From NCBI RefSeq assembly GCF_000001735.4, contig NC_003070.9, forward strand, positions 18,151,971 to 18,215,970: a DNA stretch of 64,000 bases, read 5' to 3'. The notes below the pieces were generated by a model. The model was not told where the DNA came from. It did no database searches and saw nothing but the letters and a program-made list of their open reading frames with translations. The stretch comes from Arabidopsis thaliana (taxonomy: Eukaryota; Streptophyta; Magnoliopsida; Brassicales; Brassicaceae). Each line of letters starts with the position of its first letter. The first letter of the stretch is position 1. The position numbers and the translations under genes are program-made. Of this stretch, positions 39,372-50,701 are shown one piece after another.

Positions 39372-41628
39372 ATGTTGGTGGGAAAGATAAGTGGATATGA
39401 AGATAATACTCGCTCTTTGGAGCGAGAAACATCTGAAATCACTTCTCTTCTCAGCCAATTTCCGGGGAATACTAATGTCCTTGTTGTTGACACCAATTTC
39501 ACCACTCTACTCAACATGAAACAAATCATGAAACAATACGCTTATCAAGGTGAGTCACTCTCTCTCTCTCTCTCTAACTATGAGGATTTAGAGAGTTGTT
39601 AGGGTTAGGGTTTATAACAGTTTTCTTTTCTTTTGTGTTTTAGTGTCTATTGAGACAGATGCAGAAAAAGCTCTTGCGTTTTTGACAAGCTGCAAACATG
39701 AAATCAATATTGTGATTTGGGATTTTCATATGCCTGGAATTGATGGACTTCAAGCTCTCAAGAGCATTACTTCAAAGTTGGATTTACCTGTAGTGAGTAT
39801 GTGAATCTCAAACTCTCTTTTTTACTTTTAAAACTAAATTAAACCAAATTTGTTTTTACTAAAGAAAAATAACACAATCTATTTCATATTTGTGTAGTTA
39901 TGTCTGATGATAATCAAACGGAATCTGTGATGAAAGCAACATTTTACGGTGCTTGTGACTATGTTGTGAAACCGGTTAAAGAAGAGGTAATGGCCAATAT
40001 ATGGCAACACATTGTACGGAAGAGGCTGATCTTTAAACCGGATGTTGCTCCACCGGTTCAATCAGATCCGGCTCGCTCTGACCGTTTAGACCAAGTCAAA
40101 GCTGATTTCAAGATCGTAGAAGATGAACCAATAATCAATGAGACACCGCTGATCACATGGACCGAAGAAATTCAACCGGTTCAGTCAGATCTGGTTCAAG
40201 CCAACAAGTTCGACCAAGTGAATGGCTATTCCCCAATCATGAACCAAGATAACATGTTCAACAAAGCACCACCTAAACCGCGAATGACGTGGACAGAAGT
40301 TATTCAACCGGTTCAATCAAATCTGGTTCAAACAAAAGAGTTCGGCCAACTCAATGACTATTCCCAAATCATGAACCAAGATAGCATGTACAACAAAGCA
40401 GCAACCAAACCACAATTGACGTGGACCGAAGAAATTCAACCGGTTCAATCAGGTCTGGTTCAAGCCAACGAGTTCAGCAAAGTGAATGGATATTCCCAAA
40501 GCATGAACCAAGATAGCATGTTCAACAAATCAGCAACCAACCCGCGATTGACATGGAACGAATTACTTCAACCGGTTCAATCAGATCTGGTTCAATCCAA
40601 TGAGTTTAGCCAATTCAGTGACTATTCTCAAATCATGAACGAAGATAACATGTTCAACAAAGCAGCAAAGAAACCGCGGATGACATGGAGTGAAGTATTT
40701 CAACCGGTTCAATCACATCTGGTTCCGACTGACGGTTTAGACCGAGACCACTTTGATTCCATAACCATAAACGGAGGTAACGGCATACAAAACATGGAAA
40801 AGAAACAAGGAAAAAAACCACGGAAGCCGCGGATGACGTGGACCGAAGAGCTTCACCAAAAATTTCTGGAAGCCATCGAAATAATTGGTGGTATCGAAAG
40901 TAATCAAACTTTTCTTTAATCTCTAGCTAACTCTTTCATTAATCTCTTGATTAATGTTGGTTCTTATGTAATTATTTTTGGATTTCAAAATGCAGAAGCT
41001 AACCCAAAGGTACTTGTCGAATGCTTGCAAGAAATGAGGATAGAAGGAATTACTAGAAGCAATGTGGCAAGTCATCTTCAGGTAAAGAAAAAAACACACA
41101 CGCTAAATATTGTTTCTTTCATGACAAGTATACCATTGAATTAGGTTGGTTTTTTCACATACCAATATAATACAAGTTCCAAGTCATTGAATTTGTGTTG
41201 CTGTACAGAAACACCGTATCAATCTTGAAGAAAACCAAATTCCTCAACAAACACAAGGGAATGGTTGGGCCACTGCGTATGGTACACTAGCTCCCTCTCT
41301 CCAAGGTTCAGACAATGTCAACACAACAATACCATCGTACCTTATGAATGGTCCAGCCACTTTGAACCAAATCCAGCAGAATCAATATCAAAATGGTTTC
41401 TTGACAATGAACAACAACCAGATCATAACCAATCCTCCGCCTCCTTTGCCCTATTTGGACCATCATCACCAACAGCAACATCAGTCTTCTCCTCAATTTA
41501 ATTACCTGATGAACAATGAAGAACTTCTTCAAGCCTCTGGCCTCTCTGCGACAGATCTTGAACTCACTTATCCAAGTTTACCATATGATCCACAAGAGTA
41601 TCTAATCAATGGCTACAATTATAATTAG
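39372..41628 (+). CDS. ARR19: Type-B response regulator ARR19
   Basis: Five exons: 39372-39549, 39644-39796, 39898-40899, 40996-41081 and 41209-41628; 1839 nt, 612 residues. Receiver domain: NVLVVDTNFTT (Asp40; the usual second acidic residue is Thr41), phospho-acceptor Asp86 in IVIWDFHMPGIDGL, and Lys135 in DYVVKPVKEE. The GARP/Myb-like DNA-binding domain starts near residue 420 (KPRMTWTEELHQKFLEAIEI), runs through exon 4 (NVASHLQ) and into exon 5 (KHRINLEEN). The linker between is built of five 44-residue repeats (see separate entry). The tail is Gln/Asn/Pro-rich, a typical activation region. Type-B regulators are the transcriptional outputs of cytokinin phosphorelay; the unusual receiver suggests altered phosphorylation. 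Position fits At1g49190. Confidence 0.92.
40100..40850 (+). repeat. Five 132-bp in-frame repeats in the ARR19 linker
   Basis: The TGG codon of the motif TW(T/N/S)E recurs at 40158, 40290, 40422, 40554 and 40686, exactly 132 bp (44 codons) apart, then at 40839 in the true GARP domain. Each unit runs roughly TWTEEIQPVQSDLVQANEF, then a YSQIMNQDNMFNKA-like stretch, then KPRM/KPRL into the next TW. The KPRMTWTEE part equals the first residues of the protein's own GARP domain. Confidence 0.9.
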
Positions 41629-44600
41629 TCATATAGCCCTTCTCTTTACTTAAGGCAGTCTATGTATGACAAATAATATGCGACTTCCCTTGTGAGTCAC
41701 AATATTGTTTCATTATTCTTTCATTTAAACTCATTATATAAACCCATTGTTCCTTTCTCATAGATTTTTTATGGAATAATAATGTTATTAACAAGAAACT
41801 GGATTCTAATTTATAATCAACGAATTGCTAATTCTCGTGAATGATTAAAATTTATAAAATTAGAGCACTTTACTAAAGACGTGTACATGATATAACATAT
41901 ATGCAAAAATAAATAAAAAAATTGGAATCAGGAATAGTTTTTTGGTTATTTGTTGGAATGTGAACTTTATTTATCAACAAAACTAAAGTTATTTATATAT
42001 AACAAGTACATAAAAAGCATAAGCAAAAAGATTTGAAGATGGGATCCCATCATGTCCAATATAATGGGTAGAGTCTGGAGACTAGAGTCTAGAGAAGAAC
42101 ATATAACTTTCAAAACACAAAAACTCCCACAAGAGAAATTTCAATACATCCGGAAGAAACGGATATGGGGTTTGATCATGTCCTTAATTAGTCAAAACAT
42201 TTGCAGTTCCAAAGCCAATACTATATATATAACTGAATAATGTTCGTCGATTCTACGTTTTATGTTTTTAATTGATTCAACATGTCTCAACCCTAATATT
42301 TAGCTACATATATAATGAGATTCAAACTGATGGGAGATGGAAGCTAAGATATGACAAAAGGCTACAAATGTGGTTTGAATCCAGTATTTAACAACTTTTG
42401 ATCTTTAGATTTTCAGCTATATTTCTATTTAAATCAAACGTTGCATTAATTATAAAATCGATAATTTTATTTTGAATATAATTTAATATTATATTAAAAA
42501 TATAGATATAATGAGATATCGTTGTTGTAGTTGCTCATTTTAACACGAGCAACCGTTGCTAAGCTTGAGGAAGAGTGGTGCACAAGGATCCTTGAGAATA
42601 TATACTAGATTATTGGTTGATTCCTAGAATATCCATATAAGTACGTAGTTTTTATTTATTTTTCTAATCCTCGAAACGAATACCAAAAATGACAGATTTT
42701 AATTTGAAGGAAAAAAAAAATAGTCATATGTGAAGATTTTACTTTGGTGTTTGGTGAGTTAAAGAACTGGTTGGAACACTCTAAACACTAGCTTGCATAA
42801 AATAAAATAAAAGGTAACAGATAAGTTTTTGATCTAACGAGATGATAATAGACAAAAATAGCACAAATGTTCTTGGTACAAGAAGAAATAGAAAGAGATT
42901 GGCGTATTACTCTTGAGCACTATACAAACATGACCAATTCGGAAATTAATATTTGAGATCCTATTCAAAAAAAAATTAAAGTTCTATTTTTAATACATGA
43001 AATTATATCTTAAGCATAGAACATGACCAAAGGGTGAGTTAAAGAAAAAAGAACTCATATTCATTACCAAAAATCAATGTAAATTAAACGAAAATGATAA
43101 TGTGATTATATAATATAGAGAAGAAATTGTGGTGAAAGATATTAGAAAAGAACATAATATTTCTCACCACAAAATCTTTCTCTTTGTTATATAATCATTA
43201 TGATGATGTCTTCTTACAAAGGGCCTAAAGAAAAAAGTGGAGATTTATACAAATATTTTATATGACAATGCATGTAGAAGGGCAGTCGTGTGTACATGAC
43301 CCATCTCGGTGAAAGCAAAGTGTAATGTAAAGTTTAAAATTTAGGATCAAATCCCGACAAACCTAAAGCATTAAAACTCTCTTGTTTCGTATATTATAAA
43401 GTTATTTCTTTTGTGTGATCGCGTAACTATGTTTGATATCAAAAGTACATGAGAGAAGTTAACGGTTCTTGTAATTAACCTTGTTTCGAAAAAACATATA
43501 ACAATTCAGAAATTGGTATGGTTGTGAATTTTATGGAAAGGCAGAGTCGTTATGGTGACAGGAGAAACCAAATTATGTAGAATTTTTTTGTTTCTTCTAA
43601 AAGTTAAAAGGGTAATTATAAGATCTATGAGTTATAGAGAAATTAAAAGATTTAAGAAATGAGGAGATCTCAAAAATGAAACAAAAAGAAAAACATCTTA
43701 GAACAAACAATGAAAATCCAAAAAACGAAAAAGTTCAAATCTTAAAGATAAAAGAAGGAAAACAAGATCAACAAGTACTATTCTAAGTATGTGGTCATGT
43801 TCTTTTGAAAGTATTTTTCAACAAGTTGATCGCTACTTATATGTATGTATGTCAATTACAGAAAACATGTGGTTATGTGAGATGCAAAATCTTTATGACG
43901 ATTCTCGACTACGATGGAGGTAATAAATCCGAGGATTTAGCTTGTCACGGCGCATCAAAATAGAAGTTAAATACTTATTATGGCTTTACTACATTATCAC
44001 TGATTAAAATAATTGAAAGTGCAAATTAAAAAAAGAGATAAAAGAAGAAGGATCACATACTTGTTCTCTTTTGGTGGGCTAATTGTTGTCCACAAATTTC
44101 GTTAGCACTATAGCTCCAAAGTCTTTTAATCAATATAATCATTTTATCAGGTAAATAATTTTTAATTGAAAAAGGGTATGCATACTAGCTTAGTAATCAA
44201 AATTTGCTGACAAATATAATCTTGGTTAAAAGTGAAATGCATTATTCCGACCTCCACTTACTACATGATATATATGCTGTATATGCATTTAAATATTACT
44301 TTTCTTAGAAGTTTATCCCTATACTTAAATGATTTATTCAAAATTACACACTAATACTAACAAAAAACGAACTGTAGAAGTCCTTGTTCTGTTCCATTGT
44401 TCCACTAACTCCACATAGTTAACTTTTAAATATGAACAAGTTTAGTCAAAGCTTCAGTATTTTTCATGTGAAGAAAGACTTACTTCCAATTTTATTTTTT
44501 TGCAAGATTTAACTCTAATTTGGATTGGAACTTTTATAAAAATTCTAAGAGTTTCTTTATCATATAAACTGATGATAAGAAAATTAGTTTGTTATCGAAA

Positions 44601-46327
44601 AGAGAATACTTTATTTATTTGTTATCAGCTTATAACGTATTGAATCCGGAAAGGAAAAGAGAAAAACACCCAAAAAATAAATTCATAGAAAACTTTAGAA
44701 GAATTAAACATTTAAATAAAACGATCATGAAACAAATAAAAAAGCGCATTAAGAACTAAGAAACATGGGACTTGGTGTTAAGGTTGGGGAAATTTAGGGG
44801 AAGAAAGCGACAAAGTTCATATCCAAACGTATAAATTTATAAACGTTCCTTTTTCTTGAAAGGTATAGAAGAAATAAACAAATGCCGACCAAGAACATGA
44901 AACAAATAAACAAACAACAGAACCATTTATATGAAGACATTTAGATACTTCGAAATACCAAAACAGATTTTGCAATATATTACCCGTAAAGAGAAAATAG
45001 TTTAGTAAGCATAGGAAAAGTCAAAAAGATCTTATGATCTGATATTTTTCCCTACATTTCGTAAATCATATAAAGTTAGGGAAGATCTTATGATCGTAAA
45101 TCATATCAGAGGATCGGGCTATATATATACTTAAAAATAAACTTTCAAAAGCATAAAAACTCTCTAAAATTTCGTGAAAAACAAGTTTTTTAGGTAGATA
45201 AAAATATTTTGGTCTAAAAATTGGCAAAATCATAACTAAAAGAGACCGTTGGTTTTTACAAATAGCTAAAATAATGTATAAATTGCATGTCATTTTAAGA
45301 GATAACATGCATGTCATATTAAAATAGCGTGTTTTGCAAATAAATATTATCGCATACTTATTTTCTCAATTTTGATTCAAAATTTTAGAAGCTCAACAAT
45401 GAAAAGGTAACTAGAAGGAGCAACAAATTCAAATATCTATTTGGTTAAGTAGCAATAAATCAAAATAGTAGAAGGATGTAGTAATTTTTCTTATGAAGTC
45501 TCCAAACATTTATACTTTTAAAATCGAGTTAAACTATGATGCAACATATTCAAATATATTTGGTTAAGTAGCAAACAATAGAAATAGTGAAAGGAGCTAG
45601 CCTTTATTTTTATGAAGTATACCAAAAATTAAAATGTTAAAATCGAAATTACCACCCAACCATTCTCTAAATTTTTTAAGTAAAGTGAACTATTAAGCAA
45701 CAAAACATATACACATGGAAAGAGCAAAGAAATATTAATGCTAAAGCAAAAAGACTACTACTTTACACACCACATATTGTCGGCAAAGCATTAAACTGCG
45801 AGGAAGATACAACAAAATCTTCCTCTTCTTGATAAAAAAAACAACAAAAATCTAAAGTAAATAAAATAAACTTCAATCACTGAATAATGGAAATCAAATA
45901 AAATCCAGCTTATCAAGAATCAACACAAGACAATAAAACAAAGTTTTCCAATTTAAAGTGAGACAAAAAGTAATGATAGAAAATTCAATGTTGGAAAAGT
46001 GAGAGTCCCTACACAAGCATCTTGTGGTTGGAGAGGTATGGGCCAAATGGCACAATAAGCACTCAATGATTCATGAATTTGGATAAGCTTTATGGGTCCC
46101 AAATTCTCTCAAGACTCACTTGAAAAAAAAAAAGAAGAAAATGCACTTTCTTGAACAGAATTATTAGACTCCAATTATAAAATTCTCAGTCCCCACTCAG
46201 TAACCAGTAAGCATCTCAAGTTGTATATAAGACCACATTGAATTCCTCTAGACCTTAAGAAGCAATAACCAAACAAAGCCAAGCAAAGCAGAGAGAAGAG
46301 ACCAAAGCTTTTTCAAAGACTAAAAAA
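41629..46327. other. Long AT-rich intergenic region; one strong hairpin, no gene
   Basis: 4.7 kb without convincing coding sequence. It holds the ARR19 3' end, the inverted repeat at 43092-43206 (separate entry), and the start of the ATL tandem unit from about 46000. ATL75 has a TATATAA box at 46224-46230. Confidence 0.5.
43092..43206. repeat. Near-perfect hairpin, about 50-bp arms
   Basis: Left arm about 43092-43144 contains GATTATATAATATAGAGAAG, then AATTGTGGTGAAAGATATTA. The right arm, reverse-complemented, reads GATTATATAACAAAGAGAAA, then TTTTGTGGTGAGAAATATTA. The loop is about 10 bp. The fold could be a short MITE or a young MIRNA-type hairpin; nothing in the sequence decides between them. 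Confidence 0.65.
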
Positions 46328-47008
46328 ATGGCTGCAAATGAATTAGCTTCTTCTTCAGTTCAAGCCTTCCAAGAGCAATCCCTTGGCGGTTTTGTCTCTA
46401 GAAAGCTGCTTCTGCACAACCCATTTGACCACAACACTCAAAGAGCCTTTGCAGTTGCACCATCTCCTCTCATAACCCATGAGAACAACCTCAGTGGAAA
46501 TGTTCTGATGCTTCTCTCAGTCCTCATCTGTGGCATCATCTGTTGCCTCGGGTTACATTACATCATTCGTTGTGCATTCAGACGTACTTCAAGTTTCATG
46601 ATCTCTGAGCCTATAGCCGGTCTTTCAACACCATGCGGTTCATCAAACAAAGGAATCAATAAGAAAGCTCTTAGAATGTTCCCAGTTGTGAGTTACTCAC
46701 CTGAGATGAACTTGCCGGGGCTTGGCGAAGAGTGTGTCATTTGTTTGTCAGATTTTGTTTCCGGTGAACAGATTAGGATGCTACCTAAGTGCCACCATGG
46801 GTTCCATGTTCGTTGCATAGACAAGTGGCTTCAACAACATTTGACTTGTCCAAAATGCAGACACTGTCTGGTTGAGACATGCCAAAAGATCTTAGGTGAC
46901 TTCAGTCAAGCTGATCAAGTGGCAGCAACACCAACAGCGAGCGTAATTGTCAGGATTGCTCCTCTGGAACCTGAAGGAAGAGTAAACATTTTAAGAGAAA
47001 GCAGCTAG
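46328..47008 (+). CDS. ATL75: ATL-type RING-H2 ubiquitin ligase ATL75
   Basis: Intronless, 226 residues. One membrane helix at about 58-80 (NVLMLLSVLICGIICCLGLH). The ATL signature NLPGLGEECVIC (GLD-like motif just before the RING) is followed by a RING-H2 finger at residues 136-177: C136/C139, C155, H157, H160, C163, C174 and C177 are all present, so it should bind an E2. The C-terminus ends in SVIVRIAPLEPEGR, conserved in its neighbours. ATLs are membrane-anchored E3 ligases. First gene of a tandem series; a TATATAA box lies about 100 bp upstream. Confidence 0.93.
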   Translation: MAANELASSSVQAFQEQSLGGFVSRKLLLHNPFDHNTQRAFAVAPSPLITHENNLSGNVLMLLSVLICGIICCLGLHYIIRCAFRRTSSFMISEPIAGLSTPCGSSNKGINKKALRMFPVVSYSPEMNLPGLGEECVICLSDFVSGEQIRMLPKCHHGFHVRCIDKWLQQHLTCPKCRHCLVETCQKILGDFSQADQVAATPTASVIVRIAPLEPEGRVNILRESS

Positions 47009-50000
47009 ATGCCAAGAGAGGCAGAAACCATCAAAAATCAAAATTCGTGATTTAGTTAGATAGGAGATTTTTGATCTGAGCTTAGTTCATGTCTTTAGCT
47101 ATAGAAGGATACCTCAATGTTTTTTTATGTCTTTCTTTTTTGCCTGTAGCACAAAGTGTATACAGATTACAGAGAGAATATATGCCACTTTTAAGTAATA
47201 TTTCACGACTTCATCAAACTTCTTTTTGAGAAAGTAAAATTTTCAATGGAATGTAAACTACATTAAGAATCATCTATTACCAGAGTGTGATATATTTCTA
47301 TGTGTCACAATCACTACACAGAATTACACATTCAGTAGACAGAACAAATGGTTTCCAGTAATGAATGGCAAGGTTTGTGTGAAGTAGTGTTTAGACAACT
47401 AGATGCATATACGGTGCAGATCTGATCTCATGTATGCTTGATAGTGACATATGGACGAAGTTCGTGAAGAAAAAATGTATTTATCCACTTGTCTCAACCC
47501 ACTTAAAACACTATCGATCAATCAACACATGAGTCATCAAGATAAGAAATACCAGAGGATTCTTCATTGCAATGATAAATAAATCAACTTTGCCATAGGA
47601 AAGTGATATGGAACCAACCAACCCATGATAAGGAAAACCAACCGATCTAAGTATATAGGTAATTCCTAAAAGCTAGTTTGGGGATGCATAGTCATTTAAG
47701 ATTATCAACCTCCAGTCAAGTAATAAACCCATCCTATGGGATATAGCCTTGACACCAGACATAGCTATGCCATGATATACTATCAAAGATGTAGAATTGA
47801 TTTGTAAGAACCGTCCTGGTCGAGAAAACCCATTTCCACAAGATCACACACCAAAATCTTAAAGTGAGGATAAATCTACCAACATCAAACCAAACAGTGG
47901 AAGGTTCAAGTTAAAATGACGGTTGATGCCTCAAAATTTACTCATCCTACATCTTATCAAATAGGTATATCAGATTGTAGTGCATGTTGTGTCAAGATTT
48001 AGTATACTCCTATATACTTTTTCTCCGAAACAGGTGCACATCGTGTGTATGCACACTACCTTGTTCAATATATTGTCATGATAGCTGAACCGAGAAAAGG
48101 CTAGGCCTAACGATTCAGATCTACTCACTGCTATCTCGTAGTATGCAAACAAAAACAAAACTACAAACTTAACTTACTTTAATTCCATCTCTATGATAAA
48201 TTAAAAAAACTTGTGCATATATAAAAGAAAAGATTGAGTGATCAACATGAATATACCACTTGATATCTTTGTCATTTTCATATATTATCAAGATATCAAA
48301 ATCTTATAATTGAGCATTCCATAACCCATTGTAAGCAAACCTACTAAACTGGTTTAGTTAAGGACCACATCTTCTAACTACGAGATTTTGGAGATCCTGT
48401 AATATAAAAGGAAGCAACAAGTCATAAACAAGGTTATCAAAACAAAAGACATGTCATAAACAATGATGGTTCAAATAAGGCTTAAGATCCTAGGCATTTC
48501 TGATTGGATGAGATACAAATAAAGTGTTCAAAAGTTCAATTAATAAGTAATACCCGACTAACAAAATGGGAATTTAATAGTGATTGAGGCCGTGCACCAA
48601 AAAGAAGTGTTATTGGTTATAATAGAACACTGTGGTTAACAGGTAACATTTGTCCATTAAGCATCTGAGGGATATCAGATCATATCCAATGATATGCCAT
48701 TGAGAGTGTAAAAACTGCTATAAAGTATTTTGTTAGTACAACTTTATCCGTGATAAATTGCAGATTTAGCTTAAGTAATGCCCTTACAAAAATAGCTAGT
48801 AGTCTAAAATTGTTCAACTCTCTCAACAATTGAGACTTTCTACAAAATTGCCATCAATATAATAAAGATGTTCAAATTTCTGCTACTAGTTAACTGCCAT
48901 TGCAATTATTGTAACGTTCTTTAGGTTGGTGAGAACTATCTACTCTGCTATTCACAGAGTTATAAGTAAAACAATGTAAATACAGAAGCACTAGAGGACA
49001 CTGGTAGCTTTGGGAGATAATGTTTCAAAATACTATCTTAGTGCTTTAAGAAAATCCTGGCCACTTGTTGGACTAAAGACCTCAATCAATATGATAAGAT
49101 TCATTTCTACACTTTTTTGTATTATAATACATATACTAGCTATAATTCAAAACTAGGCTAATTATAAATTAGAGAAAGTTTTGCGACATACCGTTATAAA
49201 GCAAAAGAACTGTGCACAATAAGTCTATTCCCTACATTGTCAAAAGAGAAAGAAAAGATATTTAGTAGGAACAATGAACAAAATGATAGTTACTTAAAAG
49301 TTCACCAAAAAAATGGCATTGAAGAGAACATGATTGAAATAGGTTCCACCAAAGAAAGTCAATAATGGTACATAGATGATTAAAAGACAGGACTAAAGCT
49401 CTGTGTTTCAGTATTTTAACTTTCTAGCCAAAGTGTAATGTTTCTGAAACTTTTCTCAAGTTTAAACCCATTGGGTCCAAAGCATTTCTACATAATGAAT
49501 GCATCCAGCAAAACTCTTACATGAGTATTTTGGCAGACATGTAACTACTTAGGGAGATCAAAATAGATTTTGCAGATATTACCCTGACTCACAACATAAA
49601 ATAAAATCCATCTTATAAAGAATCAACACAGGACAAACATGATTAAAGAAAGTTTTCTAATATATAACACAAAAAGAACTAATTCTATATTCAATGTCCC
49701 GACACAAGCATCTTGTGGTTAGAGGGGGTATGGGGAAACGACACAATCAGCACTCAAGAATTCATGGAATTGGATAAGCTCTTTCTGGGTCCCATATTCT
49801 CCCAACTCTCATTTGAAAAAAAGAAGAAAACACACTTTCTTAAACAATAATTATTACTATCCAATTATAAAATTCTCAGTCCCCATTAAGTAATCAGTAA
49901 GCATCTCATGCTATATATAAGACCACTTTGAATTCCCCAAAACTTAAAAAAGCAATAAGCAAACAAAGCCAAGAAAAGCAGAGAGAACAGACTTTGATTT

Positions 50001-50023
50001 AAAGCTTTTTCAAAGAGTAAAAC
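47009..50023. repeat. Noncoding part of ATL tandem unit 1
   Basis: About 3 kb downstream of ATL75 with clear but diverged copies downstream of ATL76. Matching blocks include GCCATAGGAA (47600 and 51330), CTACGAGATTTTGGAGATCC (48378 and 52149), TTAGTGCTTTAAGAAAATC (49038 and 52831) and TACCGTTATAAAGCAAAAGA (49190 and 52970). No ORF is conserved across copies. Confidence 0.7.
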
Positions 50024-50701
50024 ATGTCTGCAAACGAGTTACCTGCTTCAGCTCAATCCTTGCAAGAACAATTCCTTGGCAGTTTTGTCACTAGAAAGCT
50101 TCTTCTGCACGACCCATTTGACCACAACTCTCTTCGAGTATTTGCGGTTGCACCATCTCCTCTCATAACACATGAGAACAACCTCAAAGGGAATGTTCTG
50201 ATGCTTCTCTCAGTTCTCATCTGTGGCATCATCTGTTGCCTTGGGTTACATTACATCATTCGCTGTGCATTCAGACGTTCTTCACGTTTCATGATCTCTG
50301 AGCCTATATCCAGTCTTTCAACACCACGAAGTTCATCAAACAAAGGAATCAAGAAGAAAGCTCTGAGGATGTTCCCAGTCGTGAGTTACTCACGTGAGAT
50401 GAACTTGCCCGGGATTGGTGAAGAGTGTGTCATTTGTTTGTCGGATTTTGTTTCTGGTGAACAGCTCAGGCTGCTCCCCAAGTGCAATCATGGGTTCCAT
50501 GTTCGTTGCATAGACAAGTGGCTTCAACATCATTTGACATGTCCGAAATGCAGACACTGTCTGGTTGAGACATGTCAAAAGATATTAGGTGACTTCAGTC
50601 AAGCTGATTCAATGGCATCAACACCAACAGAGAGCGTAATTGTCAGGATTGATCCTCTAGAACCTGAAGGAAGAGTAAACACTTTTAGAGAAAGCAGCTA
50701 G
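50024..50701 (+). CDS. ATL76: ATL-type RING-H2 ubiquitin ligase ATL76
   Basis: Intronless, 225 residues, very close to ATL75. Membrane helix NVLMLLSVLICGIICCLGLH; pre-RING motif NLPGIGEECVIC (Ile in place of Leu); RING-H2 with CVIC, LPKCNHGFHVRC and LTCPKC, so all eight ligands are kept. The C-terminus SVIVRIDPLEPEGR is one copy. The promoter block (CAGTCCCCATTAAGTAATCA and a TATATATAA box at 49912-49920) matches that of ATL75, showing that the promoter was copied with the gene. Intact and probably functional. Confidence 0.93.
   Translation: MSANELPASAQSLQEQFLGSFVTRKLLLHDPFDHNSLRVFAVAPSPLITHENNLKGNVLMLLSVLICGIICCLGLHYIIRCAFRRSSRFMISEPISSLSTPRSSSNKGIKKKALRMFPVVSYSREMNLPGIGEECVICLSDFVSGEQLRLLPKCNHGFHVRCIDKWLQHHLTCPKCRHCLVETCQKILGDFSQADSMASTPTESVIVRIDPLEPEGRVNTFRESS

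Noticed and set aside
50390..50578. Minus-strand ORF of 62 codons, with a matching one at 54342-54530
   Set aside because: It is antisense to the RING-H2 coding region of ATL76/77, and its conservation follows from the sense protein.
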